Shown: positions 1-8,284 of the stretch, in pieces
Numbering within the stretch: the first letter of the stretch is position 1
How the letters are laid out: each line of letters begins with the position of its first letter
Source: Sulfitobacter aestuariivivens
Lineage (GTDB): Bacteria > Pseudomonadota > Alphaproteobacteria > Rhodobacterales > Rhodobacteraceae
Length of the DNA: 64,000 bases
Assembly: GCF_014763045.1 (NCBI RefSeq)
Contig: NZ_JACTAG010000001.1
Coordinates: 1 to 64,000 of the forward strand
Direction of reading: 5' to 3'
The notes under the pieces: generated by a model
The model's input: only the letters and a program-made list of their open reading frames with translations
What the model was told of the DNA's origin: nothing
Databases searched by the model: none
Position numbers and translations under genes: made by a program

Positions 1-56
1 TATTCCCGCAGCAACATCGCCTGATATCGATCCACACCCTCGATAAACTGCCCCAT
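1..56 (-). mobile_element. IS1182-like transposase, N-terminal fragment (cut by window edge)
   Basis: Reading leftward from an ATG at 54-56 gives MGQFIEGVDRYQAMLLRE before the window ends. The start 'MG(Q/R)FIEG.DR.Q..L.PE' is the usual N-terminus of IS1182-family transposases (established family knowledge). Only 18 residues are visible, so neither catalytic residues nor intactness can be judged. The element sits head-to-head with ihfB, where many related bacteria have rpsA, so it may have inserted or brought a rearrangement here (inference). Confidence 0.6.
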
Positions 57-534
57 GGAACGCCTCCGCAGCGAATCCAGAAATCATACCATCTCTATGG
101 CAACAACGGCAGTTTCCACACAGACTCTCCGCATAGCTGACCTACGGCCAATATGTGCGGCGGTGGTTGCAAGAGGACTGCTTTGCCAAGCTGGGACGAC
201 CTAGCCGAAACCTCGGATTGAACCAACCACACGGAATCAAGGGCGGAGCCCGCCTTGCAGCGCCAGACCAAGGTCTGACGCGGCATAGTTACGGGAGAGC
301 GCTGTCGCAAACAGCTCGCAGTTCGCACTCTCTCGGGTCCGGACGGACCTTGCCGGGGTCCGATGCCAGCCCGCAGTAATGTGGTGAACGGGTTCACGAA
401 TCGGTGTTCTGACTACCGGTATGAAATCAAGGCGGATAGCCTGAAGGCTGGGGCTTTCGCCGTGATCCCGGAAAAAACCCGCCAATACAGGGTGTTCTGA
501 GCGCAAAAAGGGTGAGGATTGCACGCTGCATACC
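57..534. other. Gene-free stretch between transposase and ihfB promoter
   Basis: No reading frame here has convincing protein character; all are short and overlap one another. The left part (to roughly 130) probably contains the right end and inverted repeat of the insertion sequence, but no repeat partner is visible inside the window. I see no tRNA, terminator or conserved small gene. Confidence 0.4.
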
Positions 535-563
535 TTCACGGTTGCGTGCTTTGGCCCTATAGT
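535..563 (+). promoter_or_regulatory. Candidate sigma-70 promoter of ihfB
   Basis: TTCACG (535-540) and TATAGT (558-563) are separated by 17 bp. The -10 box matches consensus at five of six positions. Transcription would begin near 570, giving a leader of about 40 nt before the ihfB start at 611. Found by eye; no transcript evidence. Confidence 0.45.
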
Positions 564-610
564 CGGGTGCAGACCTTTGCAAATAGACACATCTCGGGGG
601 GGATATCGCG

Positions 611-895
611 ATGATCCGATCGGAACTGATCCAGAAGATTGCGGACGACAATCCACATTTGTATCAACGGGATGTAGAGCGGATCGTGAATACCATCTTT
701 GACGAGATTACGGGCGCGATGGCCAAAGGGGACCGGGTGGAGCTGCGCGGATTTGGCGCATTTTCTGTCAAGAAGCGTGATGCGAGGGTTGGACGGAACC
801 CACGGACGGGTGAAACCGTTCATGTAGAAGAGAAGCATGTCCCTTTCTTCAAGACCGGCAAGCTGCTCAGGGATCGTCTGAACGGGAAAGCCTGA
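611..895 (+). CDS. ihfB: Integration host factor subunit beta
   Basis: A 94-residue DNA-bending protein of the HU/IHF family, the beta half of the IHF heterodimer. It shapes the nucleoid and assists transcription, replication and recombination. The sequence is full length, with the N-terminal helices ([19 protein letters not shown]) and the beta-arm motif GRNPRTGE that contacts the minor groove. '[23 protein letters not shown]' is the classic family core. The stop codon directly abuts the ATG of the next gene, so ihfB, the LapA-domain gene and trpF probably share a transcript. Related bacteria usually have rpsA just upstream; here it is replaced by an insertion-sequence fragment. Confidence 0.95.
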   Translation: MIRSELIQKIADDNPHLYQRDVERIVNTIFDEITGAMAKGDRVELRGFGAFSVKKRDARVGRNPRTGETVHVEEKHVPFFKTGKLLRDRLNGKA

Positions 896-1246
896 ATGCG
901 CTACATTCGCTATATCTGCATTGCCATTTTTGCCTTGGCGCTGATTTCGGTCGCGCTGGCCAATCGCGATATGGTCGAGCTTGAGGTTCTGCCTCAGGAA
1001 GTGGCCGGTTGGTTTGCAGTGACACCTTCTGTTCAGCTTCCTTTGTTTCTGGTGATTTTGGGCAGCATTGTTGCCGGCCTGTTGGTCGGGTTCGTCTGGG
1101 AATGGATCCGGGAGCACGGCGAGAGGGCCGAAAAGGCGCGTCTTGCGCGGGAGACCCGACGGCTTGAGCGTGAAGTGGCGCGGCTGAAGGGCGAAAAGCA
1201 CAAAGGCAAGGATGAGGTGCTGGCGCTTTTGGACGAGGCCAGCTAA
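896..1246 (+). CDS. LapA-domain (DUF1049) inner-membrane protein
   Basis: A 116-residue small membrane protein. It has two hydrophobic segments (about residues 3-21 and 47-68) and then a charged Arg/Glu-rich cytoplasmic tail (residues 72-116) likely to form a coiled coil. This two-segment plus coiled-coil plan is that of the LapA (lipopolysaccharide assembly protein A, PF06305) family; in E. coli LapA works with LapB to control LpxC turnover. No LapB-like partner lies next to it, so a role in LPS control is inference. The ATG follows the ihfB stop with no gap, which implies translational coupling. Confidence 0.8.
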   Translation: MRYIRYICIAIFALALISVALANRDMVELEVLPQEVAGWFAVTPSVQLPLFLVILGSIVAGLLVGFVWEWIREHGERAEKARLARETRRLEREVARLKGEKHKGKDEVLALLDEAS

Positions 1247-1256
1247 GTCCTGGGCC

Positions 1257-1901
1257 ATGTCGGGTATAAATATCAAGATTTGCGGATTGAAGGACGCGGC
1301 TGCCTGCAAGGCGGCGGCAGATGCAGGCGCGCGATATCTCGGGTTCAATTTCTTTCCAAAATCCCCACGGTATGTGAGCCCCACGCAGGCTGCCGCGCTG
1401 GCCGTAGACGTGCCCATCGGCGTGTGCAAGGTCGGGCTTGTGGTCGATATGGAAGATGATGTGCTGGAGGCCCTGCTGAACGAGGTCCCGTTGGACATGA
1501 TCCAGCTTCACGGCCACGAAAGCCCTGAAAGGGTTCTGGAGGTGAAAGCCCGCTTTGGCCTGCCAGTGATGAAGGCGGTTGGCGTGCGGGATGCAGATGA
1601 CCTGCCGTCCCTCGAGGCCTACGCGCGTGTTGCTGATCAGATCCTCGTTGACGCCAAGCCCCCCCGTGGTGCGGTATTGCCTGGTGGTAATGGTTTGCCC
1701 TTTGACTGGCGACTGATCGCAGGCCGACGCTGGGATGTGCCCTGGATGCTGGCCGGTGGTCTGACACCCGACAACGTCGGTCAGGCGATTGCCATGACCG
1801 GCGCGCGTCAGGTGGATTTGTCCTCTGGTGTTGAAACGTCTCCGGGGGTTAAGGATGCCGCATTGATGTCGGCGTTTTGTCAGGCCGTGCTGTCGGAGTG
1901 A
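1257..1901 (+). CDS. trpF: Phosphoribosylanthranilate isomerase
   Basis: A 214-residue TIM barrel catalysing the third step of tryptophan synthesis, an Amadori rearrangement of PRA to CdRP. The N-terminal motif INIKICGLK carries the catalytic Cys. [17 protein letters not shown], the 'IQLHGHE' segment and the C-terminal '[10 protein letters not shown]' phosphate-binding loop are all present. I start at the ATG at 1257, ten bases after the upstream stop and directly before [10 protein letters not shown]; the longer frame from 1212 only overlaps the previous gene. trpB, often the next gene in relatives, is absent: a three-hairpin repeat and a convergent operon follow. Confidence 0.93.
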   Translation: MSGINIKICGLKDAAACKAAADAGARYLGFNFFPKSPRYVSPTQAAALAVDVPIGVCKVGLVVDMEDDVLEALLNEVPLDMIQLHGHESPERVLEVKARFGLPVMKAVGVRDADDLPSLEAYARVADQILVDAKPPRGAVLPGGNGLPFDWRLIAGRRWDVPWMLAGGLTPDNVGQAIAMTGARQVDLSSGVETSPGVKDAALMSAFCQAVLSE

Positions 1902-1928
1902 GCGGGCAAGCCCGCGCGCTATTTTATT

Positions 1929-1992
1929 GAATTTTCTCCGACAATTCGGTTGCGAGACGCTGTCTCGCGCTCTGGGAATGTTTTGGCCAGAG
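1929..1992. repeat. Three-hairpin dispersed repeat, copy 1
   Basis: Three inverted repeats lie in a row: 1929-1947 (8-bp arms, one mismatch), GCGAGACGCTGTCTCGC at 1952-1968 (perfect 7-bp arms), and CTCTGG/CCAGAG at 1970-1992. The same layout recurs at 33145-33209. In the first hairpin the arms differ between copies but still pair. It lies between convergent trpF and the phosphohexomutase gene, so it could also act as a two-way terminator. Confidence 0.75.
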
Positions 1993-1997
1993 AAAGG

Positions 1998-3482
1998 TCA
2001 GATGGTCTGGTCGTAGTCGCCGATGCCCGGTTCCGAGCGGATGATCGCATCCAGATCTTTGAAGATGGCGCGCATTTCAATCTCTGAATGGGGGCTTTCA
2101 CAGACCACCACCAGATTGGGCGTATTGGAAGAGGCGCGCACCAGACCCCAAGCACCATTTTCCAGAATAACGCGCGCGCCGTTGACAGTGATGATGTCGG
2201 TCACGGCCCGCCCTGCGAGGCTGCGGGTGGATTTCAGCTTGGCCACGATGCGCGAGAGGATGTCATATTTTTCGGTGTCGTCGGCGTAGGGAGACATGGT
2301 GGGAGTGGCCCAGGTCTGGGGCAAGGCACGGCGCAGGTCGGACATGGATCTGCCCGGATTGCGGTCCATCAGCTTGCAGATTTCCGCCGCCACACGCAGC
2401 CCGCAATCGTAGCCGCGCCCGATAGGGTGGGCGAAAAAGTAATGGCCTGATTTTTCGAACCCGGCCAGCGCGCCAAGTTCCTTGACGCGGCGCTTCATGT
2501 GGCTGTGGCCAGTTTTCCAGTAGTCGGCCTTGATGCCGTGCCTTTGCAGTTCCGGGTCGGATGCGAACAGGCCGGTGGATTTGACATCCGCGACGAAGGT
2601 GGCGCCGGGATGTTGCTTGGCCAGATCGCGGGCCAGGATGACGCCGACCTTGTCGGCAAAAATCTCGTGGCCCTCATCGTCCACCACACCGCAGCGATCG
2701 CCATCACCGTCAAAGCCAAGGGCGAGGTCCGCGCCCGAGGCGACCACTGCCGCCGACATGTCGTGCAGCATTTCCATGGCTTCGGGGTTTGGGTTGTAGT
2801 GCGGGAAGGTGTAATCCAGCGTTGTGTGGCTCTCGACGACGTCGGCGCCGAGGCGTTCAAACAATCGCGGTGCGAAATGCGAGGCTGTGCCATTGCCTGT
2901 GGCGCAAACGACCTTGAGGGGACGGGTCATCGTAAAGTCACCCACAAGGTCATCCAGATAGGCGTCGACCACGTTGTCGACAAACGTATATGCGCCGCCG
3001 GGTTGGGGTTTAAATGCACCGTTCAGCACGATATCGCGCAGCTCTGCCATCTCCTCCGGTCCATGGGTCAGGGGACGCTCAAACCCCATCTTCACACCGG
3101 TCCACCCGTTTGGATTATGGCTGGCGGTGACCATGGCGACTGCTGGCGCATCAAGGTGAAACTGCGAGAAATAGGCCATTGGGCTGAGCGCGGGGCCGAT
3201 GTCTTTGACGTGAATGCCAGCTTGCATCAGACCCAGCATCAGGGCGTTTTTGATCGATAGCGAATAGTCGCGGTAATCGTTGCCGACGGCGATCTCGGGC
3301 CTGATCCCGCGTTGCTGCATTTGCGTGCCAAGGCCCAGTCCCAGGGCCGTCATGCCGGGCAGGTTAATGCCCTCGGGATATTGCCAGCGCGCGTCATATT
3401 CGCGGAATCCGGTCGGGGCGATCATCGGATCGCGCAGGAAACCCCATGTGTTTGGCGTGACTGTGGTGTTCGCTTTTTTCAT
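1998..3482 (-). CDS. Phosphomannomutase/phosphoglucomutase (AlgC/ManB family)
   Basis: A 494-residue alpha-D-phosphohexomutase that interconverts hexose 6-phosphate and 1-phosphate for nucleotide-sugar synthesis. The catalytic phosphoserine loop TASHNP is at about residues 119-124 (Ser121). The metal loop DGDGDRCG is near 260, and a sugar-contact segment FEKSGHYFF replaces the usual GE(M/Y)SGH. A C-terminal phosphate-binding domain follows. It starts 3 nt after the kdsA stop, as the last gene of the leftward kpsT-kpsE-kdsA operon, which points to supply of sugar for capsule or LPS. Substrate preference (mannose or glucose) cannot be decided from sequence. Confidence 0.88.
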   Translation of the reverse strand: MKKANTTVTPNTWGFLRDPMIAPTGFREYDARWQYPEGINLPGMTALGLGLGTQMQQRGIRPEIAVGNDYRDYSLSIKNALMLGLMQAGIHVKDIGPALSPMAYFSQFHLDAPAVAMVTASHNPNGWTGVKMGFERPLTHGPEEMAELRDIVLNGAFKPQPGGAYTFVDNVVDAYLDDLVGDFTMTRPLKVVCATGNGTASHFAPRLFERLGADVVESHTTLDYTFPHYNPNPEAMEMLHDMSAAVVASGADLALGFDGDGDRCGVVDDEGHEIFADKVGVILARDLAKQHPGATFVADVKSTGLFASDPELQRHGIKADYWKTGHSHMKRRVKELGALAGFEKSGHYFFAHPIGRGYDCGLRVAAEICKLMDRNPGRSMSDLRRALPQTWATPTMSPYADDTEKYDILSRIVAKLKSTRSLAGRAVTDIITVNGARVILENGAWGLVRASSNTPNLVVVCESPHSEIEMRAIFKDLDAIIRSEPGIGDYDQTI

Positions 3483-3485
3483 CTA

Positions 3486-4319
3486 TCAGAAGGTCAGCGG
3501 ATGCTCTTTGGCAAGCGCGTCGAATTTCATCAAGGTGCTGACCAATGCGGGCATGTCGCTGAGGTAGATCATATTAGGGCCATCGCTTGGCGCGGTGTCG
3601 GGATCCTCATGTGTTTCCATGAAGACGGCGGCCACACCGATGGCAACAGCCGCACGCGCCAGCACGGGGGCGAATTCGCGCTGCCCGCCAGACGAGGTGC
3701 CTTTGCCGCCGGGTGAGGCGACAGCATGGGTGGCATCCATCACCACAGGGTATCCCGTTTGCGCCATCTGCGGCAGGCCGCGCATGTCCGCGACCAACGC
3801 ATTGTATCCAAAGGAGGTCCCGCGTTCCGTCAGCAGGATCTTTTCGTTGCCGGTTGATTTGATTTTGTCGACGATATTGCCCATTTCCCACGGGGCAAGC
3901 CATTGACCCTTTTTGACGTTCACCGCTTTGCCGGTCTTGCCCGCGGCCAGTAGCATGTCGGTCTGACGACAGAGAAAAGCAGGGATCTGCAGGATGTCGA
4001 CGACATCACCTGCAAGACCGCATTGTTCTTCGGTATGCACGTCTGTGAGAACGGGCACATCGTTTGCTTGTGCCACAGAGGCCAGCACCCTGAGGCCTTC
4101 GTCAATGCCAAGACCGCGCTTGCCGTGCAGCGATGTGCGGTTGGCCTTGTCGTAACTGGCCTTGAACACGTACTGCGCGCCTGCGGCTGCACAGGCTTCT
4201 TTCATTGTGCCTGCGATCATCTGCGCGTGGTCTTCGCTTTCCAATTGACAGGGGCCAGCGATCACGGTCAGGGGGCGATCATTGCCGATCAGGAGGCGCC
4301 CGACGGGGACTTGTGTCAT
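3486..4319 (-). CDS. kdsA: 3-deoxy-D-manno-octulosonate 8-phosphate synthase
   Basis: A 277-residue TIM-barrel synthase that condenses phosphoenolpyruvate with arabinose 5-phosphate to give Kdo-8-phosphate, the precursor of Kdo in LPS and in group 2-type capsules. IAGPCQLESED near the N-terminus carries Cys24. Metal-dependent KdsA enzymes have Cys at this place, whereas the metal-independent E. coli type has Asn, so this is predicted to be metal-dependent. KASYDKANRTS, 'LTDVHT', 'QIPAFLCRQTD' and 'DATHAV' are the usual substrate loops. Its ATG overlaps the kpsE stop by 4 nt (ATGA), showing tight coupling to the export genes. Confidence 0.95.
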   Translation of the reverse strand: MTQVPVGRLLIGNDRPLTVIAGPCQLESEDHAQMIAGTMKEACAAAGAQYVFKASYDKANRTSLHGKRGLGIDEGLRVLASVAQANDVPVLTDVHTEEQCGLAGDVVDILQIPAFLCRQTDMLLAAGKTGKAVNVKKGQWLAPWEMGNIVDKIKSTGNEKILLTERGTSFGYNALVADMRGLPQMAQTGYPVVMDATHAVASPGGKGTSSGGQREFAPVLARAAVAIGVAAVFMETHEDPDTAPSDGPNMIYLSDMPALVSTLMKFDALAKEHPLTF

Positions 4320-5959
4320 GAGGTTACCTGCTCTCTGAGAATGGATGCGGTCAGGGACAGCATCAGGTAGATACCGGCAAAGATCAGGAAGGCAAGGATC
4401 GTGTTTTCAAACTTACGCGGATAGGTGGGTTCTTCCGGGGCGACAGGCTCGACCGCGACGGTGAGATAGCGGACCTGCCTGTTGGCCTCGGTCCTGGCCT
4501 GATCCATGGCTGTTTGTGCAGACTGCAACACCATATCGGCAGCTGCGAGGTCGGCCTGGGCCAACTGCAGTTCTACCGCGCGTTGGGCCAGAGAATCCTC
4601 GCCCTGTGTCGCGGAATTCAGGCGCTCATTCAATTTCGTCAGCTGTTCCTCCAGCCGCCGCACGTCCCCTTGAGCGCCGTCCACCTTGGCACGGTTAGGG
4701 CGGGTGTTGTCGAGAAGGGCGGCAAGGGCCAGCTGCTTGTCGATCAGCAAACTCTCATAGGTGGTAATCTGGGTGCGGATCGCGGCGATTTCGGCCTGAG
4801 GATCGACGCCGTTTTTGACCTGAAGCTGGATCAACTGTTCTTGTACATCGCGGCGCTTTTGCTGCGCCTCTTCAAAAGCAATGCCTGCGTCGCGCATGCT
4901 GTCCGCGCGCTTTTGTTTGGACAGGTCGTTCACACGTTCTTCAGCATAATCGATCAGGCTTTGAGAGAACGCGGAGGAGACCTGCGGATCAGCTGCAACA
5001 ACTTCCATCCGGATGACGCCTTCGGTCGGATCAAAGCCGATTTTCACGTTCTTTTTATAGATCTTGTAAGCTTCTTCGTTAGTTGGGTCGGCTTCAAGCC
5101 GCTGAACGGGATCGATACTGGGGTCGGAAAAATGCTGTTTGAATCCCGCATCCCGATCCAGACGCTGCATGGCATCCTTGGACTGCAGAAAAGCCTGCGT
5201 CGCAATGCTGTCTTGGCTGGTTGCAAACTGGGTCGGCAGCAGGCCGCCCAGCGGGCTTGTTCCCCCGCCACCCTCGCTTTGGATGATCAGGAACTGGCTG
5301 GTGGTTGCGTACATCGGGGTGGCGATCTTGTAGAAATAATATCCCGCCGCAAAGGTCGGCAGGAACACGAAGAATGCCAGTCGAACCATCAAGAGGCCCA
5401 TCTTGCGGCGACGGCGGCGCGAGATGTCGCGTTGGATATCGCCAATTTCGCGATGGCGCCGCTCTGCGGGGCTCAGCTCAGTTGAGGGAAGGTTGGCACC
5501 GCCCGCAGGCAGGGTCTGGGGAAGTTGTACGCGGCCCTTCTGGTGACCTTGTGGTTGGGTTTCCGCAACATCCTTTCCGGCGTCGTCACTTTTTTGAGGG
5601 ACCACCAGTTCCAGCATGTTGGAGCGTTGGAAAGGATCAATGCCTTTCGCGCGGAGCAGGCGAACCGCATCAAAGTCTGATGTGGGGGCCATGCCGTATT
5701 TCTGGGCGACCCGCCGGGCCATGCGCAACTGGCGGCCTGTCAGCCCTTCGCGGCGGATGGCGTCGATGTCGAGCTCTCCACCCACCTGCTTTGGCGAAGA
5801 CACCTCGCCTGCGCGGGCCTTGGGGGTGTCCTGCGCGGTTGGCACGGGGCGCGGGCCCTCGGCCGCGTCAGCGACTGGCCGTGCCGGGTTCGCGGGCGCA
5901 GCGGTTGACGGTGCGCTCCGTTTGATCCGGAATTTTCTAGCCTTGGGTTTCGTAGTCAT
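4316..5959 (-). CDS. kpsE: Capsule polysaccharide export inner-membrane protein KpsE-like (PCP family)
   Basis: A 547-residue polysaccharide co-polymerase type protein of ABC-dependent capsule export. Residues 1-185 are a Pro/Ala-rich and then basic cytoplasmic region. A membrane segment lies at about 188-209 (LLMVRLAFFVFLPTFAAGYY) and a second close to the C-terminus (about 518-540). A large periplasmic region rich in Gln/Arg/Glu, probably coiled coil, lies between them. KpsE proteins link the ABC transporter to the outer-membrane channel. The start at 5959 (MTTKPKARKF) overlaps the kpsT end by 23 nt; the longer upstream frame is only kpsT read in another frame. The cytoplasmic extension is longer than in E. 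coli KpsE. Confidence 0.85.
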   Translation of the reverse strand: MTTKPKARKFRIKRSAPSTAAPANPARPVADAAEGPRPVPTAQDTPKARAGEVSSPKQVGGELDIDAIRREGLTGRQLRMARRVAQKYGMAPTSDFDAVRLLRAKGIDPFQRSNMLELVVPQKSDDAGKDVAETQPQGHQKGRVQLPQTLPAGGANLPSTELSPAERRHREIGDIQRDISRRRRRKMGLLMVRLAFFVFLPTFAAGYYFYKIATPMYATTSQFLIIQSEGGGGTSPLGGLLPTQFATSQDSIATQAFLQSKDAMQRLDRDAGFKQHFSDPSIDPVQRLEADPTNEEAYKIYKKNVKIGFDPTEGVIRMEVVAADPQVSSAFSQSLIDYAEERVNDLSKQKRADSMRDAGIAFEEAQQKRRDVQEQLIQLQVKNGVDPQAEIAAIRTQITTYESLLIDKQLALAALLDNTRPNRAKVDGAQGDVRRLEEQLTKLNERLNSATQGEDSLAQRAVELQLAQADLAAADMVLQSAQTAMDQARTEANRQVRYLTVAVEPVAPEEPTYPRKFENTILAFLIFAGIYLMLSLTASILREQVTS

Positions 5960-6596
5960 AAAGCTGTTTTGCCTCTTCCAAGGTGTCAAACATGTACAGT
6001 TGTCCGCCCAGAAGGACAGCAGCGGAACGTGCGAATTTTTCAAGTGTCTCGGCCTGGTGCGAGACGATGATGATGGTGGTGGTGCGCAAACGCTCTCGCA
6101 GGATCTCGCCTGCCTTGCGGTTGAATTCCACATCTGTGGTCGCTGGCATGCCCTCGTCGATGAGGTACATATCAAAATCAAGCGCCAGCATCAGCGCAAA
6201 GGAAAAGCGTGAGCGCATACCGGCTGAGTAGGTGCCCAGCGGTTGATCGAAGTATTCGCCAAGATTGCATAACCAGCGGCAGAAACTTTCCACATAGTCA
6301 GGGTCCAGCCCATAAAGCCGCGCGATATAGCGGGCATTTTCCATGGCCGAAACCTTGGAAACGACACCGCCCATGAAACCCAGTGGAAATGATATATTGC
6401 AGCCGCGCCTGATTTCACCCTCATCAGGTTTTTCGAGGCCGGCCATCATGTTGATCAGCGTGGTTTTGCCCGTGCCGTTGGGGGCGAGAATGCCCAGAGA
6501 ATTACCCAACTCCACACTGAAAGAGACCCGATCAAGGATGACCTTGTGTTGGGATCCCGTCCAGAAGGACTTGGATACATTCTCGAATTCCAGCAT
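5937..6596 (-). CDS. kpsT: Capsule polysaccharide export ATP-binding protein KpsT-like
   Basis: A 219-residue ATPase subunit of a capsular polysaccharide ABC exporter. The Walker A sequence is NGTGKTT (about residues 40-46), the signature is YSAGMRSR, the Walker B is MYLIDEG and the switch is VSHQ. The length and the short nucleotide-binding domain without extension match the KpsT/BexA/CtrD subfamily. The membrane permease KpsM that normally pairs with KpsT is not adjacent: the region upstream is a terminator and an unrelated permease gene. kpsT is the first gene of the leftward operon kpsT-kpsE-kdsA-phosphohexomutase. Confidence 0.9.
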   Translation of the reverse strand: MLEFENVSKSFWTGSQHKVILDRVSFSVELGNSLGILAPNGTGKTTLINMMAGLEKPDEGEIRRGCNISFPLGFMGGVVSKVSAMENARYIARLYGLDPDYVESFCRWLCNLGEYFDQPLGTYSAGMRSRFSFALMLALDFDMYLIDEGMPATTDVEFNRKAGEILRERLRTTTIIIVSHQAETLEKFARSAAVLLGGQLYMFDTLEEAKQLYDYETQG

Positions 6597-6685
6597 CGCC
6601 TGCTCCGGTCTTTGCTGTCGGGTCTTGTTTGCCTGTCCTCTTTTAGCAGAGGTTTCTTAAGGGTCTATGCGCCGATCTTGGCTAC

Positions 6686-6715
6686 ATTATGTCTTAAATT
6701 GCCCAATAAGTACAA
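6686..6715 (-). promoter_or_regulatory. Candidate promoter for kpsT operon
   Basis: On the minus strand TTGTAC (6710-6715) and CATAAT (6686-6691) are 18 bp apart in an AT-rich patch. The -35 box is a weak match and the -10 box a good one. This gives a leader of about 80 nt ahead of kpsT. Found by eye only. Confidence 0.3.
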
Positions 6716-6764
6716 TGTCCATTGGGCGGAGAGCCGGGTCGCGTGATGTATGTTGCGACAAAAG

Positions 6765-6792
6765 CAAAAGGTGCGGCATGCCGCACCTTTTG
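6765..6792 (-). terminator. Perfect 28-bp palindromic terminator
   Basis: The 28 bases form a perfect palindrome centred on GGCATGCC, with arms ending in CTTTTG, so each strand has a GC stem followed by a T tract. It begins 22 nt beyond the ArsP-like permease stop and should end that leftward transcript. It would equally stop rightward transcription. Confidence 0.8.
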
Positions 6793-6813
6793 AAGTTTTG
6801 ATCTGGGGGGAAT

Positions 6814-7839
6814 TCAGACTATCGCTTGCCACAGACCACCTGCGATGACCGCACCGGTGATTGCAAAACCAAGGTAGGCCATGAAAACGCGGGGCTTGAC
6901 CAGCGCCCAGACCGCGATTGCTGCTGGAATGCAGCTGACGCCGCCGGCAATCACAAAGGACATGGCAGCCCCCTGCGTCATGCCCTGCGCAAGCAGCGCG
7001 TCGACCAGAGGCACCGCCGCATAGCCGTTCAGATAGGCCGGCGCCCCCACCAGTGCGCCCAGCAGGATAGGCATTGCACCATCTCCGCCAAGAATGCCCG
7101 CAATCAGATCGGCCGGGACATAATGCAGCATCAGCGCTTCGATCACATAGGCCAGTGTGAGCCATTTCAGTAGGAAAAGTGCGTTTTCCATTCCGGTATC
7201 CCGGAAGGTTTCTCGGCGTGCCGGTTCTTTCCAGAAGGCCCAGACGGGTGCCCCCGAAAATGGCTTTTGAACGCCGCAACAGCCACCAATGGCTGGACGT
7301 TCACGCAAGGGGTCAACGAAGACTGGTGTCCGCGCCGCCAACATCACGCCAAAGCCTCCGAAAAGCCCAAGGCCGACCGCGGCCACGGTCTTGGCCACCG
7401 CAAATTCCCACCCCAACGTGCCCGAAGTGATCGCGAACATGGCCGGATCCATAAGGGGTGATGCAAGCCAGAAAGCCATGACCGCGCCCAGGGGTGCCCC
7501 AACCGCCAGCAGCGCCGCGATAAAGGGGATCACTTCGCACGAACAAAATGGGGATAGCCCGCCTAAAAGGGCCGCCATCACGATCATCCTCGCCGGGTTT
7601 CCCTCAAAGGCGCGCGCAAGGAGCGTTTCAGCCCCGCTTGCCTTGAGATAGGCCACTGCCAAGACCGCGAAGGCAATGAACGGCGCAGTATGTAGAATTG
7701 CGTTGACCGAAAAGGACAGGGTCGGCCAGAACTGAGGCCCGTCCAGGAGGGCAACGAGCGCAAGAAGCGCTATCGTGGCGTGCCAGGCATTTGGTCTGAA
7801 AGACCTTGAGCGCACGTCGGTTTGCGTTGCATCAGCCAT
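6814..7839 (-). CDS. ArsP/YraQ-type permease (DUF318)
   Basis: A 341-residue permease with eight or more hydrophobic segments in two halves, each with the LSPFCSCEVIPF-like or VSCIPAAIAV signature of the PF03773 family. Cys99 and Cys101 lie in the CSCE motif, and a vicinal GGCCGVQ pair lies in the middle cytoplasmic loop. ArsP members export trivalent methylarsenicals; others in the family have unknown substrates. I start at MADATQTD (7839), which overlaps the end of the ArsR-type gene by 8 nt; earlier codons lie inside that gene. Co-transcription with the vicinal-Cys regulator supports a thiophilic metalloid substrate (inference). Confidence 0.8.
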   Translation of the reverse strand: MADATQTDVRSRSFRPNAWHATIALLALVALLDGPQFWPTLSFSVNAILHTAPFIAFAVLAVAYLKASGAETLLARAFEGNPARMIVMAALLGGLSPFCSCEVIPFIAALLAVGAPLGAVMAFWLASPLMDPAMFAITSGTLGWEFAVAKTVAAVGLGLFGGFGVMLAARTPVFVDPLRERPAIGGCCGVQKPFSGAPVWAFWKEPARRETFRDTGMENALFLLKWLTLAYVIEALMLHYVPADLIAGILGGDGAMPILLGALVGAPAYLNGYAAVPLVDALLAQGMTQGAAMSFVIAGGVSCIPAAIAVWALVKPRVFMAYLGFAITGAVIAGGLWQAIV

Positions 7840-8176
7840 GGTCGTGATCCTTGTCAGGGTGTTCTGCATCCGCACAGCATTCGGTCAGCAGGAAATGCGC
7901 GAGCGCCTCTACCTCTTGATACGCGACGGCTGCGCATATGATGCTGCGGCCCTGACGTTCCTGTTTGACCAGACCGGCAGCGGCCAGAAGTTTCAAGTGA
8001 TGGGTGAGGGTAGAGCCTGTGACGCCCGTGCGGTCGCCCAGCGCACCGATGCTCAACCCGTCAGGGCCGGCACGGACCAACGCGCGCAGAACTGACAAAC
8101 GTTGCTCCGAACCAAGCGCAGCAAAGCTGGTAGCGGCAAGGGTCAGCTCAGGTGTAAGGGATGTTTCTTGTTTCAT
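7832..8176 (-). CDS. ArsR/SmtB-family repressor with C-terminal vicinal cysteines
   Basis: A 114-residue winged-helix repressor. The recognition region GVTGSTLTHHLKLLAAAGLV lies at about residues 51-70, and the N-terminal segment is SFAALGSEQRLSVLRALVRAG. The C-terminus carries Cys100-Cys101 and a His/Asp tail (HPDKDHDHG). C-terminal vicinal cysteines are how the Acidithiobacillus-type ArsR senses As(III), so a metalloid or soft-metal inducer is likely. I use the ATG at 8176; an in-frame TTG at 8212 would add 12 residues. The first gene of a two-gene leftward unit with the permease. Confidence 0.85.
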   Translation of the reverse strand: MKQETSLTPELTLAATSFAALGSEQRLSVLRALVRAGPDGLSIGALGDRTGVTGSTLTHHLKLLAAAGLVKQERQGRSIICAAVAYQEVEALAHFLLTECCADAEHPDKDHDHG

Positions 8177-8190
8177 ATTTCTAGAAATAT
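8175..8190. promoter_or_regulatory. Palindromic operator candidate over the arsR start
   Basis: ATATTTCTAGAAATAT is a perfect 16-bp palindrome covering the ATG of the ArsR-type gene. A looser inverted pair, ATCGAAAT/ATTTCGAT, extends into the gap toward 8227. ArsR-family repressors bind such AT-rich dyads near their own promoter, so autoregulation is likely (inference). Confidence 0.5.
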
Positions 8191-8284
8191 CGAAATGAAT
8201 CCTCGCGCGCAACCTTTATTTCGATGATTCACGAAATGAGTGCACGGTGTTGGCAATTCCGCGTCGCGACGTATCTTGCCAAGG

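Noticed and set aside
4316-6181. Extended 621-residue kpsE frame
   Set aside because: The extra 74 residues lie inside kpsT in another frame; MTTKPKARKF at 5959 is the natural start.
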